From: Peptoniphilus sp. BV3C26
Lineage (GTDB): Bacteria; Bacillota; Clostridia; Tissierellales; Peptoniphilaceae
Length of the DNA: 64,000 bases
Assembly: GCF_000478985.1 (NCBI RefSeq)
Contig: NZ_AWXB01000058.1
Location: forward strand, 1 to 64,000
Reading direction: 5' to 3'
Part shown: positions 26,442 through 34,769 of the stretch, piece by piece
Layout of the letters: the number at the start of each line of letters is the position of its first letter
How positions within the stretch are numbered: the first letter of the stretch is position 1
Notes under the pieces: model-generated
The model's input: only the letters and a program-made list of their open reading frames with translations
What the model was told of the DNA's origin: nothing
Database searches by the model: none
Translations under genes and position numbers: made by a program

Positions 26442-28213
26442 AATACTTGTTCTAAATCCGTTTCAGGACCTATGTTTATTCTATTCATTGAAAAAGTAGA
26501 CTGTTTTAATCCCTTTAAAATAATATTTTCTCCTTCATTTGTTGTAAATGTAATGTTATATCCCTTTTCTTTTACTATAACATCACTTAAATTATCGTGA
26601 AGACCTAAAGGATATGCCATAGCCTTATAGGGACTCATAAGTCCATTCATCTTTTCTTCAAAATTTTTAATATCATTTTTTAAATAAGAAATATATTCTT
26701 TCTCATCCCCCTGCCTTAAAAGAGATGTGTGAATGTCAGGATTTTCTTTTTCATATTTTTCCACTTGGTGCATATCAAAAGTGTGGGATCCAAATTCCAC
26801 AAGTTTTGAATTTTTCATTTCTTCCATTTGATTTAAATCGTAGTGGGGAATAATTTTTATTCCGCTTTCTTTATAAGTGTCTTTGCCTATGGAAACTCCT
26901 ATGGGAAAATACAAAGCTTTATAATTATACTTTTTTAAAAGGGGATAAACTTTTGTATAGTTACTTTTATAGCCATCGTCAAAAGTTAAAAGAATTGATT
27001 TTTCAGGAAGGGCTTTTCCCTTTTCTACAAAATCATTTATATCTTTTAGACTTATTGTAGTATAATTTTTTTCTTTTATTTTTTCAAAAAGTTCTATAAG
27101 TTTATTTTCATCAATTATTGCAGGATTATTTTTATCTTGCCCTATATGATGGAGCATCAGATTTAAAATTTTACCTTCAAAATTTTCTTTTTTTGCAATT
27201 TGAGGTCTTACATCTTGTCCTTTCTTTACAAAAGTTCCAAAATCTTCAGGAATAAAATGTTCTTTGTCTCCAAATATTTTATATATCATCATATCTCCCA
27301 CATCATTTCTATAGTGGGCGGTATCATAAAAATATCTTGGATCAAGACTTATACTTGAATAAGTAAAATCCCAATAGTCGCTTATTTTATTTAACCTTCT
27401 ATAAAATTCATCAATATCTGTTTTTGGGTAAGCATTAAAGGCAGTTTTATAAAGAGGATACATTATAAGTCTTAATTTAACATTTTTCTCTTGCAAAAAC
27501 TTTACTGTATCTTCTAAGTCTGAAAAAAATTGATCTTTATATTTTGTTTCTATTTTTGCCTTTTCAAATTTAAAATCCGGATATAAATTTAAATAATTTT
27601 CAAGGGAGCCTATATTTTCTGTATCTCTAACTCTTTTGTCATAATTGCCACTATCAGGTATAAATACATCAAATCCCGATGGAATATAAGATTTCTTTTT
27701 TGAAGACTTATACATGTCATAGGCATATCTCATATCTGAAAATAAATAATTTAAGTAAAATTCAAATTTATTTTTACCATCAACTTCAGGCTTCATCTTG
27801 TAGTGAAGATCATTATCCCCTGTATCATAACTTTCAGCAAAAGAAAAAGTAATAGGCAAGACTATTTCTTTTGCACCTCTTTTATTTACCAAATATTTAA
27901 CAGTTTCTTTTACATCCTTCATATCGGCACCATAATAAAAGGCGTTATAATAATTTTTTTTGCCATATTTATTAAAGCTTTGTGTCAAAAGAGGACTTGA
28001 ACCTGATGACCCTACTATATAAGCATCATAATTATCCTTATTATTTAGATAAGTTATTTTTGCAGTTCGAGGATTTCTTGTCATCCTATATGCAAACCAA
28101 CCATCTTTTCTAAAGACTCCAAAGGGGTCCATATAAAAATTTATTGCTCCTATTAAAATAAGAATACTTAAAATTGAAAGTATAACTATTTTAATTTGTT
28201 TTTTAGCTTTCAT
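26435..28213 (-). CDS. SGNH-like domain fused to polysaccharide deacetylase
   Basis: A 592-residue membrane-anchored, two-domain extracytoplasmic protein. The start at 28213 follows AGGAGAAAA; nine codons of upstream frame are ignored. A signal anchor (about residues 7-27) leads to a domain resembling DltD/AlgX-type SGNH esterases: a Ser block IVGSSGSSPLL (about residue 66) and a C-terminal Asp-His block YDTAHYRNDVGDMM (about 300). From about residue 335 follows a NodB-type deacetylase: LLTFDDGYKSN (metal-binding Asp pair), EFGSHTFDMHQ (metal His pair) and MAYPLGLHDN. NodB domains remove N- or O-acetyl groups from wall polysaccharides. It is the last gene of a Dlt-like operon, where canonical operons carry dltD. 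The fusion is unusual. Confidence 0.88.
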   Translation of the reverse strand: MKAKKQIKIVILSILSILILIGAINFYMDPFGVFRKDGWFAYRMTRNPRTAKITYLNNKDNYDAYIVGSSGSSPLLTQSFNKYGKKNYYNAFYYGADMKDVKETVKYLVNKRGAKEIVLPITFSFAESYDTGDNDLHYKMKPEVDGKNKFEFYLNYLFSDMRYAYDMYKSSKKKSYIPSGFDVFIPDSGNYDKRVRDTENIGSLENYLNLYPDFKFEKAKIETKYKDQFFSDLEDTVKFLQEKNVKLRLIMYPLYKTAFNAYPKTDIDEFYRRLNKISDYWDFTYSSISLDPRYFYDTAHYRNDVGDMMIYKIFGDKEHFIPEDFGTFVKKGQDVRPQIAKKENFEGKILNLMLHHIGQDKNNPAIIDENKLIELFEKIKEKNYTTISLKDINDFVEKGKALPEKSILLTFDDGYKSNYTKVYPLLKKYNYKALYFPIGVSIGKDTYKESGIKIIPHYDLNQMEEMKNSKLVEFGSHTFDMHQVEKYEKENPDIHTSLLRQGDEKEYISYLKNDIKNFEEKMNGLMSPYKAMAYPLGLHDNLSDVIVKEKGYNITFTTNEGENIILKGLKQSTFSMNRINIGPETDLEQVLK

Positions 28214-28220
28214 TTTTCTC

Positions 28221-29732
28221 CTAATATTTTTGATATACAAATTCCATTTGAGTTATGTTTGTGCCCATAAGTCCGAAAACAATTGTAAATCCTATTACAA
28301 AGACTAAAAGTAAATATAAACTTACAGGTTTAAGTCTCTTTATCTTTTCGTAAAAATCTCCGTATTTTTCCTTATATATTCCGGCAAAAATCATTATAGT
28401 TATGCCAATAATAAGAACCACATATGAAAGAGGTTTCATGTTCATGGCAGAATAAAAGTTTGCCCAAAAATTTTTTCCGAAATAATTCTTTACAGTATAT
28501 TTAAGCATGATCCAAAGTTCTCTTCCAGTATTTGCCTTAGAAAAATATCTTCCTATGGTGGTAATAAAAATTACCCATAAAATTTTTAAGGAATATTTAA
28601 ATTTATAGGGTAGAGGAAGTTTCTTATCTATGTCTGCTCTTATATTTTCCAAAACAAGAGAAATAGATATAACTATACCATAAAATAAACCGAATAAAAG
28701 AGATATGGTCCTTGCACCATGCCAAGCTCCTATTAAAAGATAAACTACAATAGTTGAAATAAGCAAAGTAAAAATTTTCCCATATTTAGGTCCAAATTTT
28801 TTCCTTGATTTTTTATTTATGTTAGCAAAACTCTTTGAAAGACTCATAGGATAAAATACATATTCTCTCATCCAAGCTCCCAAACTCATGTGCCACCTTC
28901 TCCAATACTCTGCAACTGAATCTGCAAAATAGGGATTATTAAAATTCTCTGCAAGATCAATTCCCAAGATTTTTGAAAAACCCCTAACCATATCTATACC
29001 GCCGGAAAAATCTGCATAAATTTGAATTCCAAAAACAAACATAGCAAAAAATAAAACAGAACCTTGATAAGAAGTGTAAGATTTTACAACATTTCCTATA
29101 GGTTCAACCAATCTATCCGCTATTACGGTTTTCTTCATAATACCAAATAAAATTAAATAAAAACCTCTTACAAGATTTTCATAGTCAAAATTTTTCTTTG
29201 TGTATAAGGTATTTGAAAGTTCATCATATTTATCAATAGGGCCCTGTAAAAGAGCTGGAAAATAACTTACAAAAGTTGCAAATTTAAAAAAATCTTTCTC
29301 AGCATCATATTTACTTCTATAAAGATCAATTAAATATGAAGTTGCCTTGAAAGTGTAAAAAGATATTCCCAGGGGCGGAATAATTGACATAAAATCAAAG
29401 CTTTCAATTTTAAATACTTTTAAAAGTCCCAGATATTTTAAGCCAAAAAGTATTCCAAAATTAATTAAAAGCCCACTTATTAAATATTTTTTTGAATATT
29501 TTTTTCTATCTTTCTTAGGGTAGAGGTCGTTTATTTTTTGTATTTTTACACCTAAAAAATAAATGCTTATACTAGTTATAATAATATAAATTGCCATGGA
29601 TTTTTCCATGACAAAATATAAAACAAGACTTGCCAGAAGTAAAAATAACCACTGGAATTTTTTAAAAATTGTGTAATATAAAACTACAAAAATACTTAAC
29701 CCTAAATAAAGAATGGGATTTGTAAAATTCAA
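28221..29732 (-). CDS. MBOAT family O-acyltransferase (DltB/AlgI-like)
   Basis: A 503-residue polytopic membrane acyltransferase that should pass an acyl group from a carrier across the membrane. About ten to eleven hydrophobic segments are seen. The MBOAT signature region is intact: ADFSGGIDMVRGFS (about residue 240), EYWRRWHMSLGAWMREYVFY (about 275-294) and the catalytic His in LIGAWHGARTISLL (about 338). It starts with TTG at 29732, directly after the TGA of the carrier protein gene, with AGGAG in the 3' end of that gene. At 503 residues it is longer than DltB (about 400) and nearer AlgI in size. The neighbours are a carrier protein and an adenylating enzyme, as in dlt operons. Confidence 0.93.
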   Translation of the reverse strand: MNFTNPILYLGLSIFVVLYYTIFKKFQWLFLLLASLVLYFVMEKSMAIYIIITSISIYFLGVKIQKINDLYPKKDRKKYSKKYLISGLLINFGILFGLKYLGLLKVFKIESFDFMSIIPPLGISFYTFKATSYLIDLYRSKYDAEKDFFKFATFVSYFPALLQGPIDKYDELSNTLYTKKNFDYENLVRGFYLILFGIMKKTVIADRLVEPIGNVVKSYTSYQGSVLFFAMFVFGIQIYADFSGGIDMVRGFSKILGIDLAENFNNPYFADSVAEYWRRWHMSLGAWMREYVFYPMSLSKSFANINKKSRKKFGPKYGKIFTLLISTIVVYLLIGAWHGARTISLLFGLFYGIVISISLVLENIRADIDKKLPLPYKFKYSLKILWVIFITTIGRYFSKANTGRELWIMLKYTVKNYFGKNFWANFYSAMNMKPLSYVVLIIGITIMIFAGIYKEKYGDFYEKIKRLKPVSLYLLLVFVIGFTIVFGLMGTNITQMEFVYQKY

Positions 29733-29978
29733 TCAAGCTCTCCTAAAAAAATGCTCTACAAGTTCTAAAATAGTTTTTGGAGTTTCAAAATTTTCAGGTA
29801 AGATGTCTTCAACTCCTATGTCGATTCCGAATTCATCGTTAAGTTCCAAAATCAAACTTACAGTATCAAAGGAATCTATTACTCCTGATTCAATAAGTTC
29901 AGTATCTTCTTCGATTTCAGCATTAGGATCTGGTGTTACATCCTTTAAAATTTCTATAATTTTGTCTAAATTAGTCAT
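29733..29978 (-). CDS. Acyl/peptidyl carrier protein (DltC-like)
   Basis: An 81-residue carrier protein. The phosphopantetheine-bearing Ser lies in VIDSFDTVSLILELNDEFG (Ser about residue 35), where the usual DSL is DSF. The predicted four-helix acyl carrier fold and a very acidic composition fit. GGAG precedes the ATG, which overlaps the 3' end of the adenylating-enzyme gene by 8 bases. By position it should receive an activated amino acid or other acyl group from that enzyme and present it to the MBOAT protein at the membrane. Being outside a fatty-acid synthesis context argues against a FabD/FabF partner role. Confidence 0.92.
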   Translation of the reverse strand: MTNLDKIIEILKDVTPDPNAEIEEDTELIESGVIDSFDTVSLILELNDEFGIDIGVEDILPENFETPKTILELVEHFFRRA

Positions 29979-31447
29979 TTTTTTCTCCTAAATATTCTTT
30001 TAATTTATTTCTATCTACTTTATTATTTCTATTTAATGGCATTACGTCAAGTCTTATTATTTTTTTTGGCATCATGTGTCTTGGCAATTTATCTTTTAAG
30101 AGCCTAAACATATTTTTTTCATCGATTTGACCTTGATAAAATACGCTTATTAATTCTTTTTCTTTTTCAAATAAAACTCCGCTTATGTCAATTCCTTCTA
30201 AGGCATTAATTCTATTTTCAATTTCTCCAAGTTCTATTCTATATCCTAAGTGTTTTACTTGATTATCCATTCTGCCCTTAAAATAAATTTCCCCATTTTT
30301 TATAAGTCCAAAATCACCCGTTTTATAAAAAATTTCCCTATATTTATTTTGTAGAGGATTTTGAACAAAGGTCATATTTGTTTTTTCAAAATCATCATAA
30401 TAACCTAAGGCAAGTCCTTCTCCTCCAACAAAAATTTGTCCTTCTTCATTTTCTTTACAAGGTTTGTTTTCTTCATCTAAGATATATATTTTAGATCCAG
30501 GAACTTCTTTTCCAGCAGGAATATTTAAAAGATCATCATCTTTTGAAATCTCATGATAAAGACAATTAAAACTTACTTCAGTAGGAGCATAAAGATTGTA
30601 AAATTTTGCCTGAGAATTTTCCATCCAATAAATCGCCGTTCTCTTTGGTAAAATTTCTCCTGAAAACATAACTTTTTTTACGCTTGGTATTTTTTTATAA
30701 GAAAATGCCTTAAAATTTTCCATAATTCTTAAAGCAAAAGTAGACCAAATTAAAACACTTGCTTGAAAATAATTTATAAGATCAAGGATTTTTTTGGGAA
30801 ACATAAAATATTTAGGCGGTATTAGGGCTATAGCTGCAAGGTTATAAATCGACAAAAAAATACTTTTACAGGAAGAATCAAATTCAAAGCTAACTTGATT
30901 TCCAAAAATATCTTCCCTTGTAAAATTAAATTCTTCATTAAAGTTTCTGCACTGATCAATTATAGAGCCGTGACTTTTTAAAACCAGTTTTGGGCTTCCT
31001 GTTGATCCAGATGTAAACATACCAAAAGCAGGGGATGTCCTTATGCTTTTATTTAGAAACTTCATGTCTATTTCTTCATTAGTTTCAATTATCTCTTTTA
31101 TGTCTTTTGAAAAAATTGAACTTTCTTTTGAAGATAAGATGCCTGCAAAGTCGTATCTTTTTATTATTTCTTCAAGTCTTTCTTTGGGAGTTTTGTAATT
31201 AATGGCAACATAATATCCTCCCGCTCCTAAGATGCCCATAAAAGCAAATAAATCATATTCATTGTCATCTATAAGTACAAGAAAGGGTTTCTTTAAATCA
31301 AAGTCTTCTTTGATTAAAAAAATTTGCAACTTTTTTTGCCTTGGACAAATATTCTGCAAAAGTATATTTATTTTTTTCCGTTAAAATTGCGTATTTATCT
31401 TTCGCTTTTTTGTTTGCTTCAACTAATATATCAAATAAATTTTTCAT
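29971..31447 (-). pseudogene. Adenylating enzyme (DltA-like), frameshifted near N-terminus
   Basis: An AMP-binding enzyme gene with one extra base. The 5' part starts at 31447 (MKNLFDILVEANKKAKDKYA) after GAAGGTG and runs to VANFF, where a T7 run on the coding strand (31316-31322) shifts it to a stop. With T6 the frame reads VANFLIKEDFD and continues through the downstream 462-codon frame, giving 491 residues, close to DltA (about 505). Motifs: TSGSTGSPKLV (P-loop-like A3), YNLYAPTEVSFN (A5), FYKTGDFG (A7), GRMDNQVKHLGYRIELGEIE (A8) and the catalytic Lys in NRNNKVDRNKL (A10). The enzyme would adenylate an amino acid and load the adjacent carrier protein. Substrate specificity is not readable with confidence. 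Confidence 0.87.
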
Positions 31448-31464
31448 TTTTCACCTTCTTGTAA

Positions 31465-31493
31465 ATTATATAAAATTTAATTTTTTAATACAA
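31465..31493 (-). promoter_or_regulatory. Promoter of the Dlt-like operon
   Basis: Minus strand TTGTAT (31488-31493), exactly 17 bases, TATAAT (31465-31470), 18 bases before the ATG of the first gene. Confidence 0.75.
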
Positions 31494-31546
31494 TTATTAT
31501 AAGTTATTTGTATAAATATTTTAATTTTGCTTATCTTAAAAAATAT

Positions 31547-31572
31547 AAAAAAAGACGGCTAAGCCGCCTTTG
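31547..31572 (-). terminator. Terminator overlapping the yacL stop codon
   Basis: Minus strand AAGGCGGC-TTA-GCCGTCTT followed by TTTTT. The hairpin contains the last three codons and stop of the PIN/TRAM gene. Confidence 0.85.
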
Positions 31573-32656
31573 GTTTTGCAAAAATCATCTTTCCTGCTGA
31601 AGTTTGTAGTACTGAGGTAACTTCAACTTTTATGCTTTTGCCTAAATAATCTTTTCCATTTTCAACAACTATCATTGTTCCATCATCTAAGTAGGATAAA
31701 CCTTGATTTAATTCCTTTCCAACTTTAACTATGGAAACGGACATTTCTTCACCAGGTAAATAAACAGGTTTAACAGAGTTTGCAAGTTCATTTATATTTA
31801 AAACTTCTATGTTTTGAACTTTTGCCACCTTGTTTAAATTATAATCGTTTGTAACAATTTTTCCCTTTACATCCTTTGTAAGTTTTAAAAGTTTTGAATC
31901 AACTTCAGCTATGTCATCATAAGTTAAATCTGAAACTATAATTTCAATAACTTTATCTTCTTGCATTTCATGAATAATGTCCAGACCTCGTCTTCCTCTG
32001 GTTCTTTTTAAATTATCTGCAGAATCTGCAATGTGTTGAAGTTCCTCAAGGACAAATACCGGTACTATTACAGGCCCCTCTAAAAATCCACTATCACAAA
32101 TATCTTTGATTCTGCCGTCAATTATAACAGATGTGTCCAAGACTTTTGGTTTGCCGCTTATTTTTGGAAGTTTTAAAGTTTCTTTTTTTTCAAAGGGTTT
32201 TTGAAGGGCTTCTTTAATTCTGTTCGTAAGCTCTTCCTTGTTATGAACTGCAAGTCTTACCCCTAAAAAGCCAAACATTACATAAACTAAAATACTAAGT
32301 ACACTTCCAAGATATGGTATTGGTATTCTGTAAATTGGTTGGGAAATAAAAAAGGCAACTAATAAACCTATTATAAGACCTGAAAGCCCCCAAATAAGCT
32401 CCGGTAGGCTCCTACCCTTTAACTCTTCTTCCAAGAAATCCTGTAAAGACTCAAAACCTTTAAAGATTTTGGGCCCCGTTATAAAAAATATAATTGCAAA
32501 TAAAATAATTAAGGATATCCTAAAAATTAAGTTTGCCCTTCCATCAAAAAATTCAAGCCCGATTAATCTAAAAATGGTAATTAAAATTAAACCGAAGCCT
32601 GCGCCAACCAATGACCAAAGCAGCCTAAAAATTTTTTTAAATACTTCTTTATTTAT
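31559..32656 (-). CDS. PIN/TRAM domain membrane protein (YacL-like)
   Basis: A putative membrane-tethered ribonuclease. Several N-terminal membrane segments (to about residue 130) are followed by a PIN domain starting VLDTSVIIDGRIKDI (catalytic Asp), with RGRRGLDIIHEM and VTNDYNLNKVAK supplying further acidic residues, and a C-terminal TRAM domain (EMSVSIVKVGKELNQGLSYL). A start at the TTG at 32611 would cut into the first helix and has no ribosome site. AGGAGG at 32665-32670 stands 8 bases before an in-frame ATA (32656), giving the expected opening NKEVFKKIFRLLWSLVGAG. I therefore place the start at this ATA, a rare initiation codon. The gene follows carD, as in many Firmicutes; the usual ispD/ispF genes do not follow. 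Confidence 0.82.
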   Translation of the reverse strand: MNKEVFKKIFRLLWSLVGAGFGLILITIFRLIGLEFFDGRANLIFRISLIILFAIIFFITGPKIFKGFESLQDFLEEELKGRSLPELIWGLSGLIIGLLVAFFISQPIYRIPIPYLGSVLSILVYVMFGFLGVRLAVHNKEELTNRIKEALQKPFEKKETLKLPKISGKPKVLDTSVIIDGRIKDICDSGFLEGPVIVPVFVLEELQHIADSADNLKRTRGRRGLDIIHEMQEDKVIEIIVSDLTYDDIAEVDSKLLKLTKDVKGKIVTNDYNLNKVAKVQNIEVLNINELANSVKPVYLPGEEMSVSIVKVGKELNQGLSYLDDGTMIVVENGKDYLGKSIKVEVTSVLQTSAGKMIFAKPKAA

Positions 32657-32669
32657 GGTCTTTACCTCC

Positions 32670-33152
32670 TCATGCTAAAATAGCCTTTTCAACAAGGCTG
32701 TCAATTTCGCTTACGCTTTTATCATAAACGAGGGCCATCTCGGATATTATGATTTGTTTAGCATTATTAAGGAGTTTCCTCTCTCCAGTTGATAAAGTTT
32801 TCTCTTCATCCATCTTAGTAAGACATCTGACTACTTTTGCAATTTCAGTAAGATCTCCCGACTTAATACGTTCCATATTAAACCTGTATCTCCTGTTCCA
32901 ATTTGATGGCAAATCTTCTTCAGCATCATCTTTTAATGTTTCAAAAACTTTATTCATTTCAGCAGGGCCATAAATATATCTAACTCCAAGGTCTTTAGCA
33001 TTTTCTACAGGAACCATAACTCTCATTCCGTTTATGGGCATTCTGAGAATATAATATTTTCTTTCTTCGCCAAGTACTTCTTTAATGTCTATATTTACAA
33101 TTATTCCGGCGCCGTGCATGGGATATACTACTTTATCTCCAATTTCAAACAT
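32670..33152 (-). CDS. CarD family transcriptional regulator
   Basis: A 160-residue RNA polymerase-binding protein of the CarD/CdnL family. The N-terminal RNAP-interaction domain reads VVYPMHGAGIIVNID with the following EVLGEERKYYILRMPI strand (about residues 8-40). The helical C-terminal half has the DNA-contact Trp in LPSNWNRRYRFNMERIKSGD (about residues 80-100). Members stabilise open promoter complexes, notably at rRNA promoters. TAAGGAGG precedes the ATG at 33152. Its TGA stop lies in the ATGAGGAGG that provides the ribosome site of the downstream yacL-like gene, so the two are coupled. Confidence 0.95.
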   Translation of the reverse strand: MFEIGDKVVYPMHGAGIIVNIDIKEVLGEERKYYILRMPINGMRVMVPVENAKDLGVRYIYGPAEMNKVFETLKDDAEEDLPSNWNRRYRFNMERIKSGDLTEIAKVVRCLTKMDEEKTLSTGERKLLNNAKQIIISEMALVYDKSVSEIDSLVEKAILA

Positions 33153-33342
33153 TTTAACCTCCTTAAATGGCCTATTTATAGTATAACATTGAAATTAAAA
33201 AAAGTAAATTTTATATATTATCACAAAGTTTAAGAGATATCAAATATTTTTGCATTTTAATTATAATTTTCTTTAACTTTACTCAACTTAAATTAAAGTG
33301 TATTCTATAAGAAAATATGATTGTTTTGAAAGGAGACTTATT

Positions 33343-34716
33343 TTGGAAAAAATTAAAAAATCAGTATGGCAACAAATTGACGAAAATGAAAAAGAAAAAA
33401 TTTATGCTTACGGTGAAGATTATAAAAATTTTTTAGATAAGGCAAAAACTGAAAGAGAAGCCACTTCTTTTATAATTGAAAAAGCAAAAGAAAAGGGTTT
33501 TATTGAACTTAAAGAAGCTCTTAAAAATAAAATTAAAAAGGGTGACAAAATTTATGTAAACAATAAAAATAAAAGCCTTGCTCTTTTTGTAATAGGAGAT
33601 GACTTAGAAGAAGGTATGAATATTGTAGGATCTCACATAGATTCTCCCCGCCTTGATGTAAAACAAAATCCCCTTTATGAAGACAGTGAACTAGCCTTTC
33701 TTAAAACTCACTATTACGGCGGTATTCGCAAGTATCAATGGCCGACTATTCCATTAGCAATTCACGGAATAATAATAAATAAAAACAATGAAAAATTTGA
33801 AATTGCCATTGGAGAAGATGAAAATGATCCAATTTTTTATATAACAGATTTACTTCCCCACCTAAGTGCAGATCAAAACAAAAAACCTTTAAGTGAAGCA
33901 ATCACTGCAGAAAGTTTAAATGTTATTGTAGGTCATTCCAGCTACGGTTCAAAGGAAAAAGAAAATCCCATAAAAAAATTTGTTCTTCAATATTTAAATG
34001 AAAAATATAATATGGTTGAAGAAGATTTTGCAATTGCAGAACTTGAAGTTGTGCCTGCATCAAAAGCAAGAGATGTTGGTTTCGACAGAGCTATGGTAGC
34101 TGGTCACGGTCAAGATGACAGGGTTTGCTCTTTCGCAAATCTCTACGCCCTTCTTCAAGTTGAAAATCCAAAAATTACTGCAGTGGGCCTTTTCGTAGAT
34201 AAGGAAGAAATCGGTTCAGTGGGTAACACTTCCATGAATTCTGCATTTTTTGAAAATGCCCTTGCTGAAATTTTGGCAAATCAAAAAAATTATTCAGATT
34301 TACTTTTAAGACGTTCCATTGCAAACTCAAAAGTTCTTTCAGCTGATGTTATTGTTGCCTTAGACCCGGACTTTAAAGAAGTAAGTGATGATAAAAATGC
34401 AGCCTTAAGTGGATACGGTGTTGCTATAGCAAAATATACTGGAGCTCGTGGAAAGAGCGGCAGCAATGATGCAAACTCTGAATTTTTAAGAGAAGTTGTA
34501 AATAAATTTAACGATAACAATGTTATTTGGCAAACTTCAGAACTTGGGAAAACAGATCAAGGTGGCGGCGGAACTATCGCCTATATTCTTGCAGGAAAGG
34601 GCGCTGAAGTAGTTGACTGCGGAACTGCTATGCTCTCCATGCACGCACCTTATGAGATACTTTCAAAGGCCGATGCCTATATGACAATGAAAGCCTATCT
34701 TGCATTTTTAAAATAA
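33343..34716 (+). CDS. M18 family aminopeptidase
   Basis: A 457-residue zinc aminopeptidase of the aspartyl aminopeptidase family. The start is the TTG at 33343 with AAAGGAG 8 bases upstream; a GTG 45 bases earlier lacks a site. Metal-site motifs are visible: VGSHIDSPRLDVK (His, about residue 93), GQDDRVCSFA (bridging Asp, about 260), DKEEIGSVG (catalytic and metal Glu, about 290), ALDPDF (Asp, about 347) and a late His in MLSMHAPYEI (about 435). It should trim acidic or other N-terminal residues from peptides in the cytoplasm, fitting a peptide-fermenting lifestyle. It stands alone with its own terminator. Confidence 0.94.
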   Translation: MEKIKKSVWQQIDENEKEKIYAYGEDYKNFLDKAKTEREATSFIIEKAKEKGFIELKEALKNKIKKGDKIYVNNKNKSLALFVIGDDLEEGMNIVGSHIDSPRLDVKQNPLYEDSELAFLKTHYYGGIRKYQWPTIPLAIHGIIINKNNEKFEIAIGEDENDPIFYITDLLPHLSADQNKKPLSEAITAESLNVIVGHSSYGSKEKENPIKKFVLQYLNEKYNMVEEDFAIAELEVVPASKARDVGFDRAMVAGHGQDDRVCSFANLYALLQVENPKITAVGLFVDKEEIGSVGNTSMNSAFFENALAEILANQKNYSDLLLRRSIANSKVLSADVIVALDPDFKEVSDDKNAALSGYGVAIAKYTGARGKSGSNDANSEFLREVVNKFNDNNVIWQTSELGKTDQGGGGTIAYILAGKGAEVVDCGTAMLSMHAPYEILSKADAYMTMKAYLAFLK

Positions 34717-34728
34717 AATTTAAATTTT

Positions 34729-34762
34729 AAAAGGGATGATTTTAAAATCATCCCTTTTTTTA
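34729..34762. terminator. Bidirectional terminator
   Basis: Perfect palindromic stem AAAAGGGATGATTT/AAATCATCCCTTTT with flanking A/T runs between convergent genes. Confidence 0.9.
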
Positions 34763-34769
34763 TTAAATA

